DNA of 21,345 bases from DATKLX01 sp035542155 (lineage in GTDB: Bacteria; Chloroflexota; Anaerolineae; Anaerolineales; Anaerolineaceae), in assembly GCA_035542155.1 (NCBI GenBank), contig DATKLX010000134.1, positions 1 to 21,345 of the forward strand. Reading direction: 5' to 3'. The position numbers were made by a program, and so were the translations under genes. The notes beneath the pieces are model-generated. The model had not been told where the DNA came from. It did not search any database and worked only from the letters and a program-made list of their open reading frames with translations. The stretch's first letter is position 1. Each line of letters begins with the position of its first letter. Below, piece by piece: positions 13,086-21,175 of this stretch.

Positions 13086-15608
13086 ATGTTCGAAACCACG
13101 CGCAAACCCATTTCAGCAATCCTTTCCCGCTGGCGCTCCAATCCTGATATTGGCGCCAACATTGTTTCCTGGGAGACAGATCCTGCCCGGCCCGCGATCA
13201 TGGTGCCGTACCCGTTCGACCTGCATCCCGATCTGAAGGAAGCCCTGCGCCAGCGTGGGATCGAAACCCTGTACAGCCACCAAAACCTGGCCTGGATAGA
13301 AGCTCAGGCAGGGCGCAATGTGGTGGTCGTCACAGGGACCGCGAGCGGCAAGACGCTGTGCTATAACCTGCCGGTCGTCGATCGCATCCTGCGCGACCCG
13401 CAGGCGCGCGCCCTGTACCTGTTTCCTACCAAGGCCCTGGCCCACGACCAGGCCGATGCGCTGCGCCAGTTGGTCGCTTCCTTCGAGAGCGGCGCAGTGC
13501 CTGTGGCTGTCTACGATGGGGACACCTCGACCGGATCGCGCAACGCAATCCGCTCCCAGGGCCGGGTAATCCTTTCCAACCCGGATATGCTCCATACCGG
13601 GATCCTCCCCCACCACACGCTGTGGGCCGAATTTTTCCGCAACCTCCAGATTGTAGTGATCGATGAGTTGCACGTCTACCGCGGTATTTTTGGCTCCCAC
13701 GTCGCCAATGTGCTCCGCAGGCTACGGCGCATCGCCCGTTTTTATGGCGCGGAACCCCAATATATCCTCACGTCGGCGACCATCGCCAACCCAGTCGAGC
13801 TGGCGGAGCGCCTAGTGGAAAGGCCAGTCTCATTGGTCGATGTGGATGGGTCGGCCAGAGGGGCCCGTCACTTCCTCATTTACAACCCACCCGTAGTCGA
13901 CCCAGACCTGGGGATTCGGCGTAGCTCGCTCCTCGAGGGCGTTCGCCTTTCCGGAGACCTGATCCGCTACGGGGCGCAAACGATTGTATTCGGTCGCTCG
14001 CGGCGCAGCGTCGAGCTCATCCTCAATTACCTGCGCCAGGACCAGCCGGAGATCGCCGACCATGTACGCGGCTACCGCAGTGGTTACCTGCCACGCGAGC
14101 GACGCGCCATCGAGCAAGGACTGCGCTCTGGACAGGTGACCGCGGTGGTGGCGACCAACGCGCTCGAGTTGGGTATCGATATCGGCGGGATGAGCGCGGC
14201 GATCCTGGTGGGCTACCCGGGAACGATCGCCGCTACCCGGCAACAATCCGGGCGCGCCGGAAGGACTGCCGAAGCCTCCCTCTCAGTCCTGGTCGCCTCG
14301 GCAGACGCACTCGACCAGTTTTTAGCCCACCACCCGGATTATTTAACCGGTCGCGCCCCCGAACACGCCCTGGTCAATCCCGATAATCTGCTCATCCTGC
14401 TCCAGCACCTGCGCTGCGCAGCATTCGAGCTGCCCTTCCGCTCGGGCGATCGCTACGGCAATCTGTCGATCGAGCTGGTCCAGAGCTTTCTACAGATTCT
14501 CGCCGATTCTGGCGAACTGCACTTTCGCGGCGACCGGTTCTTCTGGATGGCCGACCAGTATCCGGCGACTGCCGTCTCCCTGCGCAGCGCATCTCCCGAG
14601 AATGTCCTCCTCCAGCTAGATCAGGAAGGTACTCTGGTCACCATCGGGCAGGTCGATACCCCTTCTGCACCCTGGCTGGCCCATCCGGGGGCGGTCTACC
14701 TGCACGACAGCCAGATGTACGAAGTGGAAGAACTGGATTTGGAGAGGAAAACCGCCCGCCTGCATACCTCCAACTCCGACTTCTATACCGAGCCGCAGAC
14801 CCAGGTAACCGTCCAGAAGATCAGCGTCGCCTCTCAAGCCGGGGCCACCGGGTGCGAAAAGTTTTACGGGGAGCTCCAGGTGACCAGCCAGTTAACCGGC
14901 TACCGCAAGGTGCGCTGGTACACCCACGAGCACCTGGGGTATGGGGAGGTCAGCCTGCCGCCCAGCACCCTGCAAACCACCGGTTACTGGCTGGTGATCG
15001 CCGATGACACGGTGAAGCGCCTCGAAGAGCGCGGCCTGTGGACAAACGCGCCCAACGATTATGGCCCTGACTGGCCGGTCATTCGGGATCTCGTCCGCGC
15101 CCGGGACGGGTACCGCTGCCAGATCTGCGGGACGCTCGAAAATGGCAGACAGCACCACGTTCACCATAAAACCCCGTTCCGCACCTTTGACAGCTTCGAA
15201 CGGGCAAACCAGACGGATAATCTCATCACCCTTTGCCCGAATTGCCACCGCAAAGCAGAGTTGAATGTCAGGATGCGCTCCGGCCTGGCTGGGGCGGCTT
15301 ATGCCTTTGGCCAGTTGGCGCCGTTTTTCCTGATGTGCGATAGCCGCGACCTGGGCGTCCATTCCGATCCCCAGGCCTCCTTAGGAGATGGGAGATCGGC
15401 CATCGTCGTCTACGATCTTGTCCCTGCCGGAATCGGCCTGAGCGAGCGCCTCTTTGAGCTGCACGGTGAGCTGGTCGCACGCGCCTTCGAGCTGGTTTCT
15501 ACCTGCGTCTGCACCGATGGCTGTCCTTCCTGCATCGGTCCGGCGGGAGAAAATGGGATGGGCGGTAAACGCGAGACCCTGGCTCTTCTCCAGGAGCTGT
15601 GTGGATAA
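13086..15608 (+). CDS. mrfA: MrfA/YprA-type repair helicase with inserted HNH nuclease domain
   Basis: An 840-residue superfamily 2 helicase. RecA domain 1: Q-like motif near 63-66, Walker A G-T-A-S-G-K-T (84-90), DELH box (193-196), S-A-T (230-232). RecA domain 2 ends with Q-Q-S-G-R-A-G-R-T (386-394). After it comes the MrfA C-terminal region, whose first half includes Y-R-K-V-R-W-Y-T-H-E-H-L-G-Y-G (606-620) and whose second half includes F-F-L-M-C-D-S-R-D-L-G-V (747-758) and the C-x-C-x3-C-x2-C cluster at C807, C809, C813 and C816. Between these halves, residues about 660-727 are a full HNH module: C678/C681, H-H-V-H-H (690-694), N712, C717/C720 and H721. B. subtilis MrfA (YprA), about 750 residues, lacks such a module as far as I know. 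The insertion keeps the frame and both flanks. mrfB follows after 49 bp. Function: 3'-5' DNA helicase in nucleotide-excision-like repair of mitomycin-type damage. Confidence 0.93.
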   Translation: MFETTRKPISAILSRWRSNPDIGANIVSWETDPARPAIMVPYPFDLHPDLKEALRQRGIETLYSHQNLAWIEAQAGRNVVVVTGTASGKTLCYNLPVVDRILRDPQARALYLFPTKALAHDQADALRQLVASFESGAVPVAVYDGDTSTGSRNAIRSQGRVILSNPDMLHTGILPHHTLWAEFFRNLQIVVIDELHVYRGIFGSHVANVLRRLRRIARFYGAEPQYILTSATIANPVELAERLVERPVSLVDVDGSARGARHFLIYNPPVVDPDLGIRRSSLLEGVRLSGDLIRYGAQTIVFGRSRRSVELILNYLRQDQPEIADHVRGYRSGYLPRERRAIEQGLRSGQVTAVVATNALELGIDIGGMSAAILVGYPGTIAATRQQSGRAGRTAEASLSVLVASADALDQFLAHHPDYLTGRAPEHALVNPDNLLILLQHLRCAAFELPFRSGDRYGNLSIELVQSFLQILADSGELHFRGDRFFWMADQYPATAVSLRSASPENVLLQLDQEGTLVTIGQVDTPSAPWLAHPGAVYLHDSQMYEVEELDLERKTARLHTSNSDFYTEPQTQVTVQKISVASQAGATGCEKFYGELQVTSQLTGYRKVRWYTHEHLGYGEVSLPPSTLQTTGYWLVIADDTVKRLEERGLWTNAPNDYGPDWPVIRDLVRARDGYRCQICGTLENGRQHHVHHKTPFRTFDSFERANQTDNLITLCPNCHRKAELNVRMRSGLAGAAYAFGQLAPFFLMCDSRDLGVHSDPQASLGDGRSAIVVYDLVPAGIGLSERLFELHGELVARAFELVSTCVCTDGCPSCIGPAGENGMGGKRETLALLQELCG

Positions 15609-15657
15609 TGCCTCTTTCAGGGTCTTCTCCTTTGTGGTAAAGTGATCGTATTCGTTT

Positions 15658-16890
15658 ATGGACTCACTCTCCGAAAAGCTCAAGTCCCTTGGCGTAAAAG
15701 TTGGCGTGGAAAGCATCCCACGCCCAGAGCCCAAACCGGCGTTTGACCTGGCGCGGGTCATCCCCGGCCGGGTTCAAGAGACCCTGTATGGGGAGACCTA
15801 CCGCATCGATTCGCTGTACCCACCAGACTACCGGCACGGCAATGTGAGCTTGAGCGTCACAGCATCCTTGAGAATGATGACCGAGTGGGGACGGGCCAAC
15901 CATCTCGCCGATGGAGACTGCACCAATTTCTTTTTTCTCGACACCGAGACGACCGGTCTGTCGGGTGGTACGGGAACCTACGCATTTCTCGTTGGAATTG
16001 GACGCTACCACGAAAACGGGTTCGAGCTGGTCCAGTTTATCATGCGGGATCCGACCGAAGAGCCAGCGCTGCTCGCAGCGTTGAACGAATTCCTTTCCTC
16101 TTGTCGCGCGCTGGTGACGTACAATGGCAAAGCCTTCGATGCGCCGCTGCTCAATACGCGGTTTCTCATGCAGGGCCTCACTTCTCCTCTCGGCGCACTG
16201 CCGCATCTTGACCTGCTGCCCCTGGCGCGGCGTCTCTGGCGGGACCGATTGCCCAGCCGCAGCCTGGGATATATCGAAGCGGCAATCCTGGGCGCCTATC
16301 GTACTCAGGAAGAGGTCCCCGGCTTCCTCATCCCGCAGATCTACTTTGATTACCTGCGCAGCGGTGACGCCCGGCCGCTCCAGGGGGTGATCTATCATAA
16401 CGCTAAGGACGTGCTGGCGCTGGCGGCCCTCTTCAGTCACACGGTCCAGCTACTGGCCAATCCCCTGGAGCTGGAAATCGAGGAGAGTCTGGACATCGTT
16501 TCCATCGCACGTCTGTTTGAAGACCTGGGCTACCAGGACTCCGCCATCCAGCTTTACCATCTTGGGCTGGAGAAGGGACTGCCGGAAGAGTTTTTCTGGG
16601 AGACGATCCAACGGCTGGCCCTGCTCCACCGCCGCCGCTTGGAGTGGCCCAAAGCGCTCGAGTTGTGGAAGAAAGCGGCCAGCTACGGGAAGATTGAGGC
16701 ACACGTCGAACTGGCCAAGTATTGCGAACATACCTCTCGCGATTACCCCGAAGCGCTGGCCTGGACCCAGGCTGCGATTGAAACGGTGATGGAACCGCGC
16801 TTCCCGCTTTACCTGCGCAAGCAACTCCTCCCCGACCTGGAACACCGCCGCCTGCGCCTGCTGAAACGGCTGGATCCCAAAATACGCTAA
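15658..16890 (+). CDS. mrfB: MrfB/YprB-type DEDDh exonuclease with helical repeat tail
   Basis: A 410-residue protein of the YprB ribonuclease-H-like family. The metal-binding DEDDh set is complete: D95 and E97 in F-L-D-T-E-T-T-G, D161 in Y-N-G-K-A-F-D-A-P, and H247 with D251 in Y-H-N-A-K-D-V-L-A. Residues about 275-400 form helical TPR-like repeats (E-D-L-G-Y-Q-D-S-A-I-Q-L-Y and later E-W-P-K-A-L-E-L-W-K-K-A), as in B. subtilis MrfB, which is similar in size. ATG 15658 is the only reasonable start because an in-frame TGA lies five codons upstream; the ribosome binding site is weak. MrfB works with the MrfA helicase in a UvrABC-independent repair path in Bacillus, and the gene order mrfA-mrfB is kept here, which supports both calls. 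Confidence 0.93.
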   Translation: MDSLSEKLKSLGVKVGVESIPRPEPKPAFDLARVIPGRVQETLYGETYRIDSLYPPDYRHGNVSLSVTASLRMMTEWGRANHLADGDCTNFFFLDTETTGLSGGTGTYAFLVGIGRYHENGFELVQFIMRDPTEEPALLAALNEFLSSCRALVTYNGKAFDAPLLNTRFLMQGLTSPLGALPHLDLLPLARRLWRDRLPSRSLGYIEAAILGAYRTQEEVPGFLIPQIYFDYLRSGDARPLQGVIYHNAKDVLALAALFSHTVQLLANPLELEIEESLDIVSIARLFEDLGYQDSAIQLYHLGLEKGLPEEFFWETIQRLALLHRRRLEWPKALELWKKAASYGKIEAHVELAKYCEHTSRDYPEALAWTQAAIETVMEPRFPLYLRKQLLPDLEHRRLRLLKRLDPKIR

Positions 16891-16920
16891 AAAAGTCTCG
16901 CCGGATGGCGAGACTTTTTT
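16889..16920. terminator. Bidirectional intrinsic terminator, mrfB / alaS
   Basis: A perfect 14 bp inverted repeat: 16889-16902 pairs with 16907-16920 around a GGAT tetraloop. The core is GTCTCGCC/GGCGAGAC with A6 on the left and T6 on the right, so it gives a U-tract on either strand. It begins inside the mrfB stop codon and ends 6 bp before the alaS stop, serving both convergent genes. Confidence 0.93.
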
Positions 16921-16926
16921 AGCTAT

Positions 16927-19662
16927 TTACTTTAGTTTTTCCCTGATATATTCTTCTGCCGCTTTCATAGCCGCAGGTAGCTGGCCTGGATCCTTGCCGC
17001 CGGCCTGGGCCAGGGTTGGACGCCCGCCACCGCTGCCGCCAACCTTCTGGGCCGCGACCTTGACCACATCTACAGCCGAGAAGCCGAGCTTGACCTGGTC
17101 GTCGGTCACCGCGGCGACGATCATCGGCCGTTCGTTGACCACGCTGCCCAGGACCACCGACCCACTCGAATAGCGGGCCCGGAAGCGGTCGGTCATATTG
17201 CGCAGGGTATCGGCATCCGCGTTGGGCAAGATAGCGGTGAGGACCGCCAGGCCGTTGATCACCGGCGCCGAATCCAGCCTCTGGTTGAAATCCGCTGCGA
17301 CCATTTCCTGGCGTAGTGCAGCCTCCCGCTTGTGCGAGCGGTCCAGCTCGGAAAGCAGAGCCTGGGTTTTGTTGGGAAGGTCTTCCGGTGTAGTCCCCAG
17401 CAGGCCTGCGGTGTCCTTCAACAGGCTGGAACGGCGCTGGATTAGCTCGTATGCGCCGCGCCCCGTCACCGCCTCGATTCGGCGCACCCCGGCAGCCGCG
17501 GATCCCTCGCTGGTGATGAGAAATACACCGATGTCGCCGGTCTCGTGCACGTGGGTGCCCCCGCACAGCTCGTAAGAAAATGGATCCGGCTCGCCGATGG
17601 TGATCGTACGCACCATCTCTCCGTATTTCTCGCCGAACAAGGCCATCGCCCCTTCTGAGATCGCCTGCTGGAGCGGCTTTTCCACGATGTTCAGCATGTA
17701 ATCGCCCAGGATGGCGCGGTTGACGCCGGCTTCGATACGTTCTAGCTGCTCTTGAGTCACCGCGTCGGGATGGGTAAAGTCAAAGCGCAGGCGATCCGGC
17801 GCGACCAGGGACCCTGCCTGGCGTGCGTGAGGCCCCAGCACGGTATGCAGCTCGGCGTGGAGTAAATGGGTGGCAGAATGGTTGCGCATGATATCTCGCC
17901 GTCGCTGCACATCGACCGCCGCGATGGCGGCTTGCCCAACCCGGGGTTCACCCCTGACTACCTGGCCGATGTGCACGATCACACCAGCCGCGGGTTTGCG
18001 CGTGTCATCGACGCGAATCTCCCAGCGGGGCAGATCGATGGAAATGATCGTGCCGGTATCCGAGACCTGGCCGCCGGATTCGACGTAGAAGCAGGTTTGG
18101 GGAAGCAGCACCTCCACCTGATCGGCCGGGTGAGCTTCTTCTACCGCCTGCCCACTGCGCACCAGCGCCAGCACCGGTCCTTCCACCTCCAGGGCATGGT
18201 ACGGATCATATTCGACACCTTTCGGGCCCAATTTTCCCTCGCGCTGGAGCTTTTCGAGGATCGCCCGGTAGACGTCGACGTCCTCGCCGCCCTGGGGTCC
18301 CATCGCTTTTCCGGCCCCGGAGGCCAGGCGATGCTCTTCCATGGCTTCGCGGAAGCCAGCCTCATCGACCTCCAGGCCTTGCTCGCGAGCAACATCGCGG
18401 GTCAGCTCAAATGGGAGACCCAGAGTCGCATAGAGATCAAATGCTTTCGCCCCATCCAGAACTTTCCCACCCCCGGCCTTGAGCTCGTCGAGCAGCTCCT
18501 GGAGGCGGCTCATGCCAGTCTCCAGGGTGCGGATAAAGCGCTCCTCCTCACGGGTGATGTTATCCAGGATCGTCGGGCAGTTGCGTTTCAATTCGGGGTA
18601 AGCGTCTCCGTAATCGCGAATGACCACGTCCGCGACCTTCGCCATGAAAGGCTCTTTCAGCCCGATCTTAGTCCCAAAACGCGCCGCACGGCGGATGACC
18701 ATCCGGCAGATATAATTTCGCCCGGTATTGCCCGGGACTACACCGTCGGCGATCAGGAATGCCGCCGCGCGGGTGTGGTCGGCAATCACCCGGTAGGGAG
18801 TGATGTACTCCTCGCGCTGCTTGTCCGTGTGTCTGGTCAACTCCTGGACCCTGTCCATCAGTGGACTGAGCAAGTCGGTTTTGTAATTAGAATTGACATG
18901 CTGAAGGATCGAAACGATCCGCTCCAGGCCCATACCGGTATCGACGTGCCTGGCAGGCAGCGGCTCGAGCTCAGTGGGACCCAGCCGGTTGTATTGGATA
19001 AACACGTTGTTCCAGATTTCCAGGTAGCGCTTGCAATCGCCGTTAACCTGGCAAACGTGCCCGGCCTGGCCCTGCTTATCGCAGCCTTCTGGCCCCATAT
19101 CGTAGTGGATCTCGCTGCACGGCCCGCAGGGACCCAGCTCGGCCATCTCCCAAAAATTGTCTTTGCGCCCGAAATAGAGCACGTGCTCCGGGTCGATCCC
19201 AGGCTGCGCTCGCCAGATGTCGGCCGCTTCCTCGTCGGTGGGAATATTGCCTTTATCGTCCTTGAACACAGTAGCCCAGAGCCTGTCTCCAGGCAGTTTC
19301 CAAACTTCGGTCAACAGCTCCCAGGCCCAGCCAATCGCCTCTTTCTTGTAATAATCGCCAAACGACCAGTTCCCCAGCATCTCGAAAAAGGTGTGGTGAG
19401 TGTCATCCCGTCCGACATCGTCCAGGTCGTTGTGCTTTCCAGCAACACGCATGCACTTCTGAGAGTTCACCGCCCGCCGGTAAGGGCGCACGTCAGTCCC
19501 CAAAAAGACATCCTTAAACTGCACCATCCCCGCGTTGGTAAAGAGCAGCGTCTGGTCGCCCCCCGGGACCAGCGAAGAAGAGGGCACGAACGTGTGGCCG
19601 CGCTCGACAAAATAATCAATAAAACCCTGGCGAATCTGGGCACCAGTGAGAGTTTTTGTCAT
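16927..19662 (-). CDS. alaS: Alanyl-tRNA synthetase
   Basis: A full-length AlaS of 911 residues, which charges tRNA-Ala. Class II catalytic domain in about 1-250 (T-N-A-G-M-V-Q-F-K at 42-50, R-D-D-T-H-H-T-F-F-E-M-L-G-N-W-S-F-G-D at 85-103, G-M-G-L-E-R at 243-248), then the tRNA-recognition helical domain. The editing domain that removes mischarged Ser/Gly has zinc ligands H595 and H599 (N-H-S-A-T-H-L-L-H) and C700/H704 (C-G-G-T-H). The C-Ala domain ends with G-G-S-G-G-G-R-P (876-881). A Cys-containing insertion at about 190-212 in the catalytic domain (C194, C204, C210) may bind zinc. A GAAGGAG ribosome binding site lies 5 nt before the ATG, and a good promoter 50 bp upstream. No T-box leader is seen, so it is not controlled by that riboswitch type. 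Confidence 0.98.
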   Translation of the reverse strand: MTKTLTGAQIRQGFIDYFVERGHTFVPSSSLVPGGDQTLLFTNAGMVQFKDVFLGTDVRPYRRAVNSQKCMRVAGKHNDLDDVGRDDTHHTFFEMLGNWSFGDYYKKEAIGWAWELLTEVWKLPGDRLWATVFKDDKGNIPTDEEAADIWRAQPGIDPEHVLYFGRKDNFWEMAELGPCGPCSEIHYDMGPEGCDKQGQAGHVCQVNGDCKRYLEIWNNVFIQYNRLGPTELEPLPARHVDTGMGLERIVSILQHVNSNYKTDLLSPLMDRVQELTRHTDKQREEYITPYRVIADHTRAAAFLIADGVVPGNTGRNYICRMVIRRAARFGTKIGLKEPFMAKVADVVIRDYGDAYPELKRNCPTILDNITREEERFIRTLETGMSRLQELLDELKAGGGKVLDGAKAFDLYATLGLPFELTRDVAREQGLEVDEAGFREAMEEHRLASGAGKAMGPQGGEDVDVYRAILEKLQREGKLGPKGVEYDPYHALEVEGPVLALVRSGQAVEEAHPADQVEVLLPQTCFYVESGGQVSDTGTIISIDLPRWEIRVDDTRKPAAGVIVHIGQVVRGEPRVGQAAIAAVDVQRRRDIMRNHSATHLLHAELHTVLGPHARQAGSLVAPDRLRFDFTHPDAVTQEQLERIEAGVNRAILGDYMLNIVEKPLQQAISEGAMALFGEKYGEMVRTITIGEPDPFSYELCGGTHVHETGDIGVFLITSEGSAAAGVRRIEAVTGRGAYELIQRRSSLLKDTAGLLGTTPEDLPNKTQALLSELDRSHKREAALRQEMVAADFNQRLDSAPVINGLAVLTAILPNADADTLRNMTDRFRARYSSGSVVLGSVVNERPMIVAAVTDDQVKLGFSAVDVVKVAAQKVGGSGGGRPTLAQAGGKDPGQLPAAMKAAEEYIREKLK

Positions 19663-19707
19663 TCAAACTCCTTCGCAGACAATCGATGTCGATCTGGTTG
19701 GGTGATT

Positions 19708-19736
19708 ATTATACGTGAATCAGGAGGATGTAGCAA
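19708..19736 (-). promoter_or_regulatory. Sigma-70-like promoter of alaS
   Basis: Minus strand TTGCTA (19731-19736), 17 nt, TATAAT (19708-19713). The -10 is perfect and the -35 matches four of six. The leader would be about 38 nt, too short for a T-box. Confidence 0.7.
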
Positions 19737-19794
19737 GAATCTCCTTTCTAGGAAAAGGGAAGGGAGGTTACGGAAGATCAGGTTCCTCGCCCGC

Positions 19795-20679
19795 CTACTC
19801 TCGAGCCTCGAGATTAAGATAATCACCCATCCGCTGGCCCAGAAAACCGGTGGTCAAGTGATACAGCGCGTACAATTCGAGAGAAAACGGCAGATATCCA
19901 CCATACCCAAGAATAGGCATTTCGAAGACATGCAGAAAATCCACACCCGGTACGGTATATACCCACTTGGGAAATGAGAAATAGTTCCACATCTCCCAGA
20001 AAAAGCCGGTGATCATGACACCTACAAACAAACTGATGACCGGACGCCAGTCCCCACTCTTGGTCCAGCGGGTAACGGTAATGTTCCCCAGCCAGAAATT
20101 GATTGGCTCGAGGATACAAAACACCGAAAGCCAGACCAGGGGAAAGAAATGTCGCGGCCAGACCATGAGCAGGCCCAGGAAAACCCAGCCTAGCGCAAAT
20201 ACGATCCCGATGGTAACTTTATCCGGCCGGACGACCAGGCCGGGTTTCATCCGGCGGATCCAGCCGGCGCGTGAGACCAGCTCGGCCGTGCCAAACACCG
20301 CGGGCATCACCACCGAAAAACTGAGGCTAGCAAACAGGAAGTACTGCCAATCGCTGAACAAATCCCGGCCTAGATAATGCCAGTTACGAATCCGCCAGTT
20401 CAACACTTCAAAAATCCACCAGGACGGCCCAGAAACCAGGAAAAGGCCGATGTATTTGCGCCAGTCGCGGGTCAATAAGGAAGTCCCATTGATCCGGAAT
20501 GCCAGCGCGTCGACCGTCAGGCTGTATCCCAACCAGAGCGGGAAAAAAGCCCACGAGGTGCGGACGCCCTCAAGGTTCCAGTTAATTCCCCAGAAGACCA
20601 GAACCAGGATGATCCCGATCCACCCATGCGTAGAAAAAAGCCGGCGTGTTGTTGAGTTTGATAAAACCCGTTCACTCAA
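19795..20679 (-). CDS. Polytopic membrane protein of unknown function, TTG start
   Basis: A 294-residue protein with about seven or eight hydrophobic helices (for example near 18-34, 43-62, 76-92, 111-130, 155-174, 178-196, 213-232 and 262-282). Distinct conserved-looking aromatic motifs lie near the C terminus: F-F-W-E-M-W-N-Y-F-S-F-P-K-W (226-239) and F-E-M-P-I-L-G-Y-G-G-Y-L-P-F (252-265). I cannot name the family. The start is TTG 20679, chosen because GAGGAGG (20687-20693) lies 7 nt upstream; the same frame is open to 20901 but that part overlaps the preceding gene and sits before the ribosome binding site. A perfect 10 bp stem-loop lies immediately before the ribosome binding site. It probably forms an operon with the small membrane protein gene upstream (56 bp gap). 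Confidence 0.8.
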   Translation of the reverse strand: MSERVLSNSTTRRLFSTHGWIGIILVLVFWGINWNLEGVRTSWAFFPLWLGYSLTVDALAFRINGTSLLTRDWRKYIGLFLVSGPSWWIFEVLNWRIRNWHYLGRDLFSDWQYFLFASLSFSVVMPAVFGTAELVSRAGWIRRMKPGLVVRPDKVTIGIVFALGWVFLGLLMVWPRHFFPLVWLSVFCILEPINFWLGNITVTRWTKSGDWRPVISLFVGVMITGFFWEMWNYFSFPKWVYTVPGVDFLHVFEMPILGYGGYLPFSLELYALYHLTTGFLGQRMGDYLNLEARE

Positions 20680-20686
20680 AGTACGA

Positions 20687-20693
20687 CCTCCTC
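20687..20693 (-). promoter_or_regulatory. Ribosome binding site fixing the TTG start at 20679
   Basis: GAGGAGG on the minus strand with 7 nt spacing to TTG 20679. The far end of the site is 1 nt from the base of the stem-loop at 20695-20723. Confidence 0.75.
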
Positions 20694-20694
20694 T

Positions 20695-20723
20695 ATCGCG
20701 GGATTGGCGGTGCATCCCGCGAT
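20695..20723. repeat. Perfect 10 bp inverted repeat between two membrane protein genes
   Basis: ATCGCGGGAT (20695-20704) and ATCCCGCGAT (20714-20723) enclose a 9 nt loop. In the minus-strand mRNA this GC-rich stem stands just before the ribosome binding site of the TTG-started gene. No T-tract follows, so it is not a typical terminator; translational control, mRNA protection or protein binding are possible. Confidence 0.7.
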
Positions 20724-20735
20724 GTTCTTCCTCGT

Positions 20736-21119
20736 TTAGCGAGTGATGAGTGGAATGTTCGGGATACGGGCGTTCTTCCAGAACCTTGCGATCAACCAGG
20801 CAACCGTCATGGTTGGAATAAGCTCCGTCCCAGGGACCAGTGATTCGATCACCGTAACTGTGCGCAGCGGCTCCAGACCCAACCGGCTCAAAATGATCCA
20901 ACTAATCGGCGCCGAAAAGAAATCCAGGCTCAAATCCAGCAAATCCAACAGGATTACCACCGGCAGCGGCGTGGCTCGTAAAGCGTCAAAAAATTCCGTC
21001 CCTGCCGGAAGATTAATCCTGCGTATTTTCCAAAAAATCCAGGCTGCCAGCACCAGGGAGAGAACCAATCCGATCCCTGCGATGATGCCAACCGCCTTCA
21101 CCACATCGTCAAAATTCAT
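20736..21119 (-). CDS. Small membrane protein of unknown function
   Basis: A 127-residue protein from ATG 21119, with GAAGGA about 7 nt upstream; a TTG two codons earlier is less likely. Residues about 8-31 form one clear membrane helix (V-V-K-A-V-G-I-I-A-G-I-G-L-V-L-S-L-V) followed by a basic K-I-R-R-I, then a longer hydrophobic region (about 52-80) with several acidic residues (L-L-D-L-L-D-L-S-L-D-F-F), and a hydrophobic C-terminal part around V-P-G-T-E-L-I-P-T-M-T-V. Three helices overall is plausible. No named family recognised. It lies between the methylmalonyl-CoA epimerase gene and another membrane protein gene with 56 bp gaps on each side, all in the same direction, so co-transcription is likely. 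Confidence 0.78.
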   Translation of the reverse strand: MNFDDVVKAVGIIAGIGLVLSLVLAAWIFWKIRRINLPAGTEFFDALRATPLPVVILLDLLDLSLDFFSAPISWIILSRLGLEPLRTVTVIESLVPGTELIPTMTVAWLIARFWKNARIPNIPLITR

Positions 21120-21175
21120 ACCCAATCCTTCCCGTTTACAGGACCAACCAATATTTATGGGTCAATTTTAACCGA

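Noticed and set aside
15664..16440. A 258-codon minus-strand frame inside mrfB
   Set aside because: It overlaps the DEDDh exonuclease motifs of mrfB and shows no domain of its own.
19663..19794. T-box leader for alaS
   Set aside because: The promoter found leaves only about 38 nt of leader, and no specifier loop or antiterminator sequence is visible.
17866..19977. A 703-codon open frame on the plus strand antisense to alaS
   Set aside because: It lies almost wholly over the well-supported alaS gene, has no domain pattern, and is the expected by-product of GC-rich codon usage on the opposite strand.
20680..20901. N-terminal extension of the TTG-started membrane protein
   Set aside because: It overlaps the coding sequence of the preceding small membrane protein, is polar and unlike a membrane protein, and lies upstream of a strong ribosome binding site.
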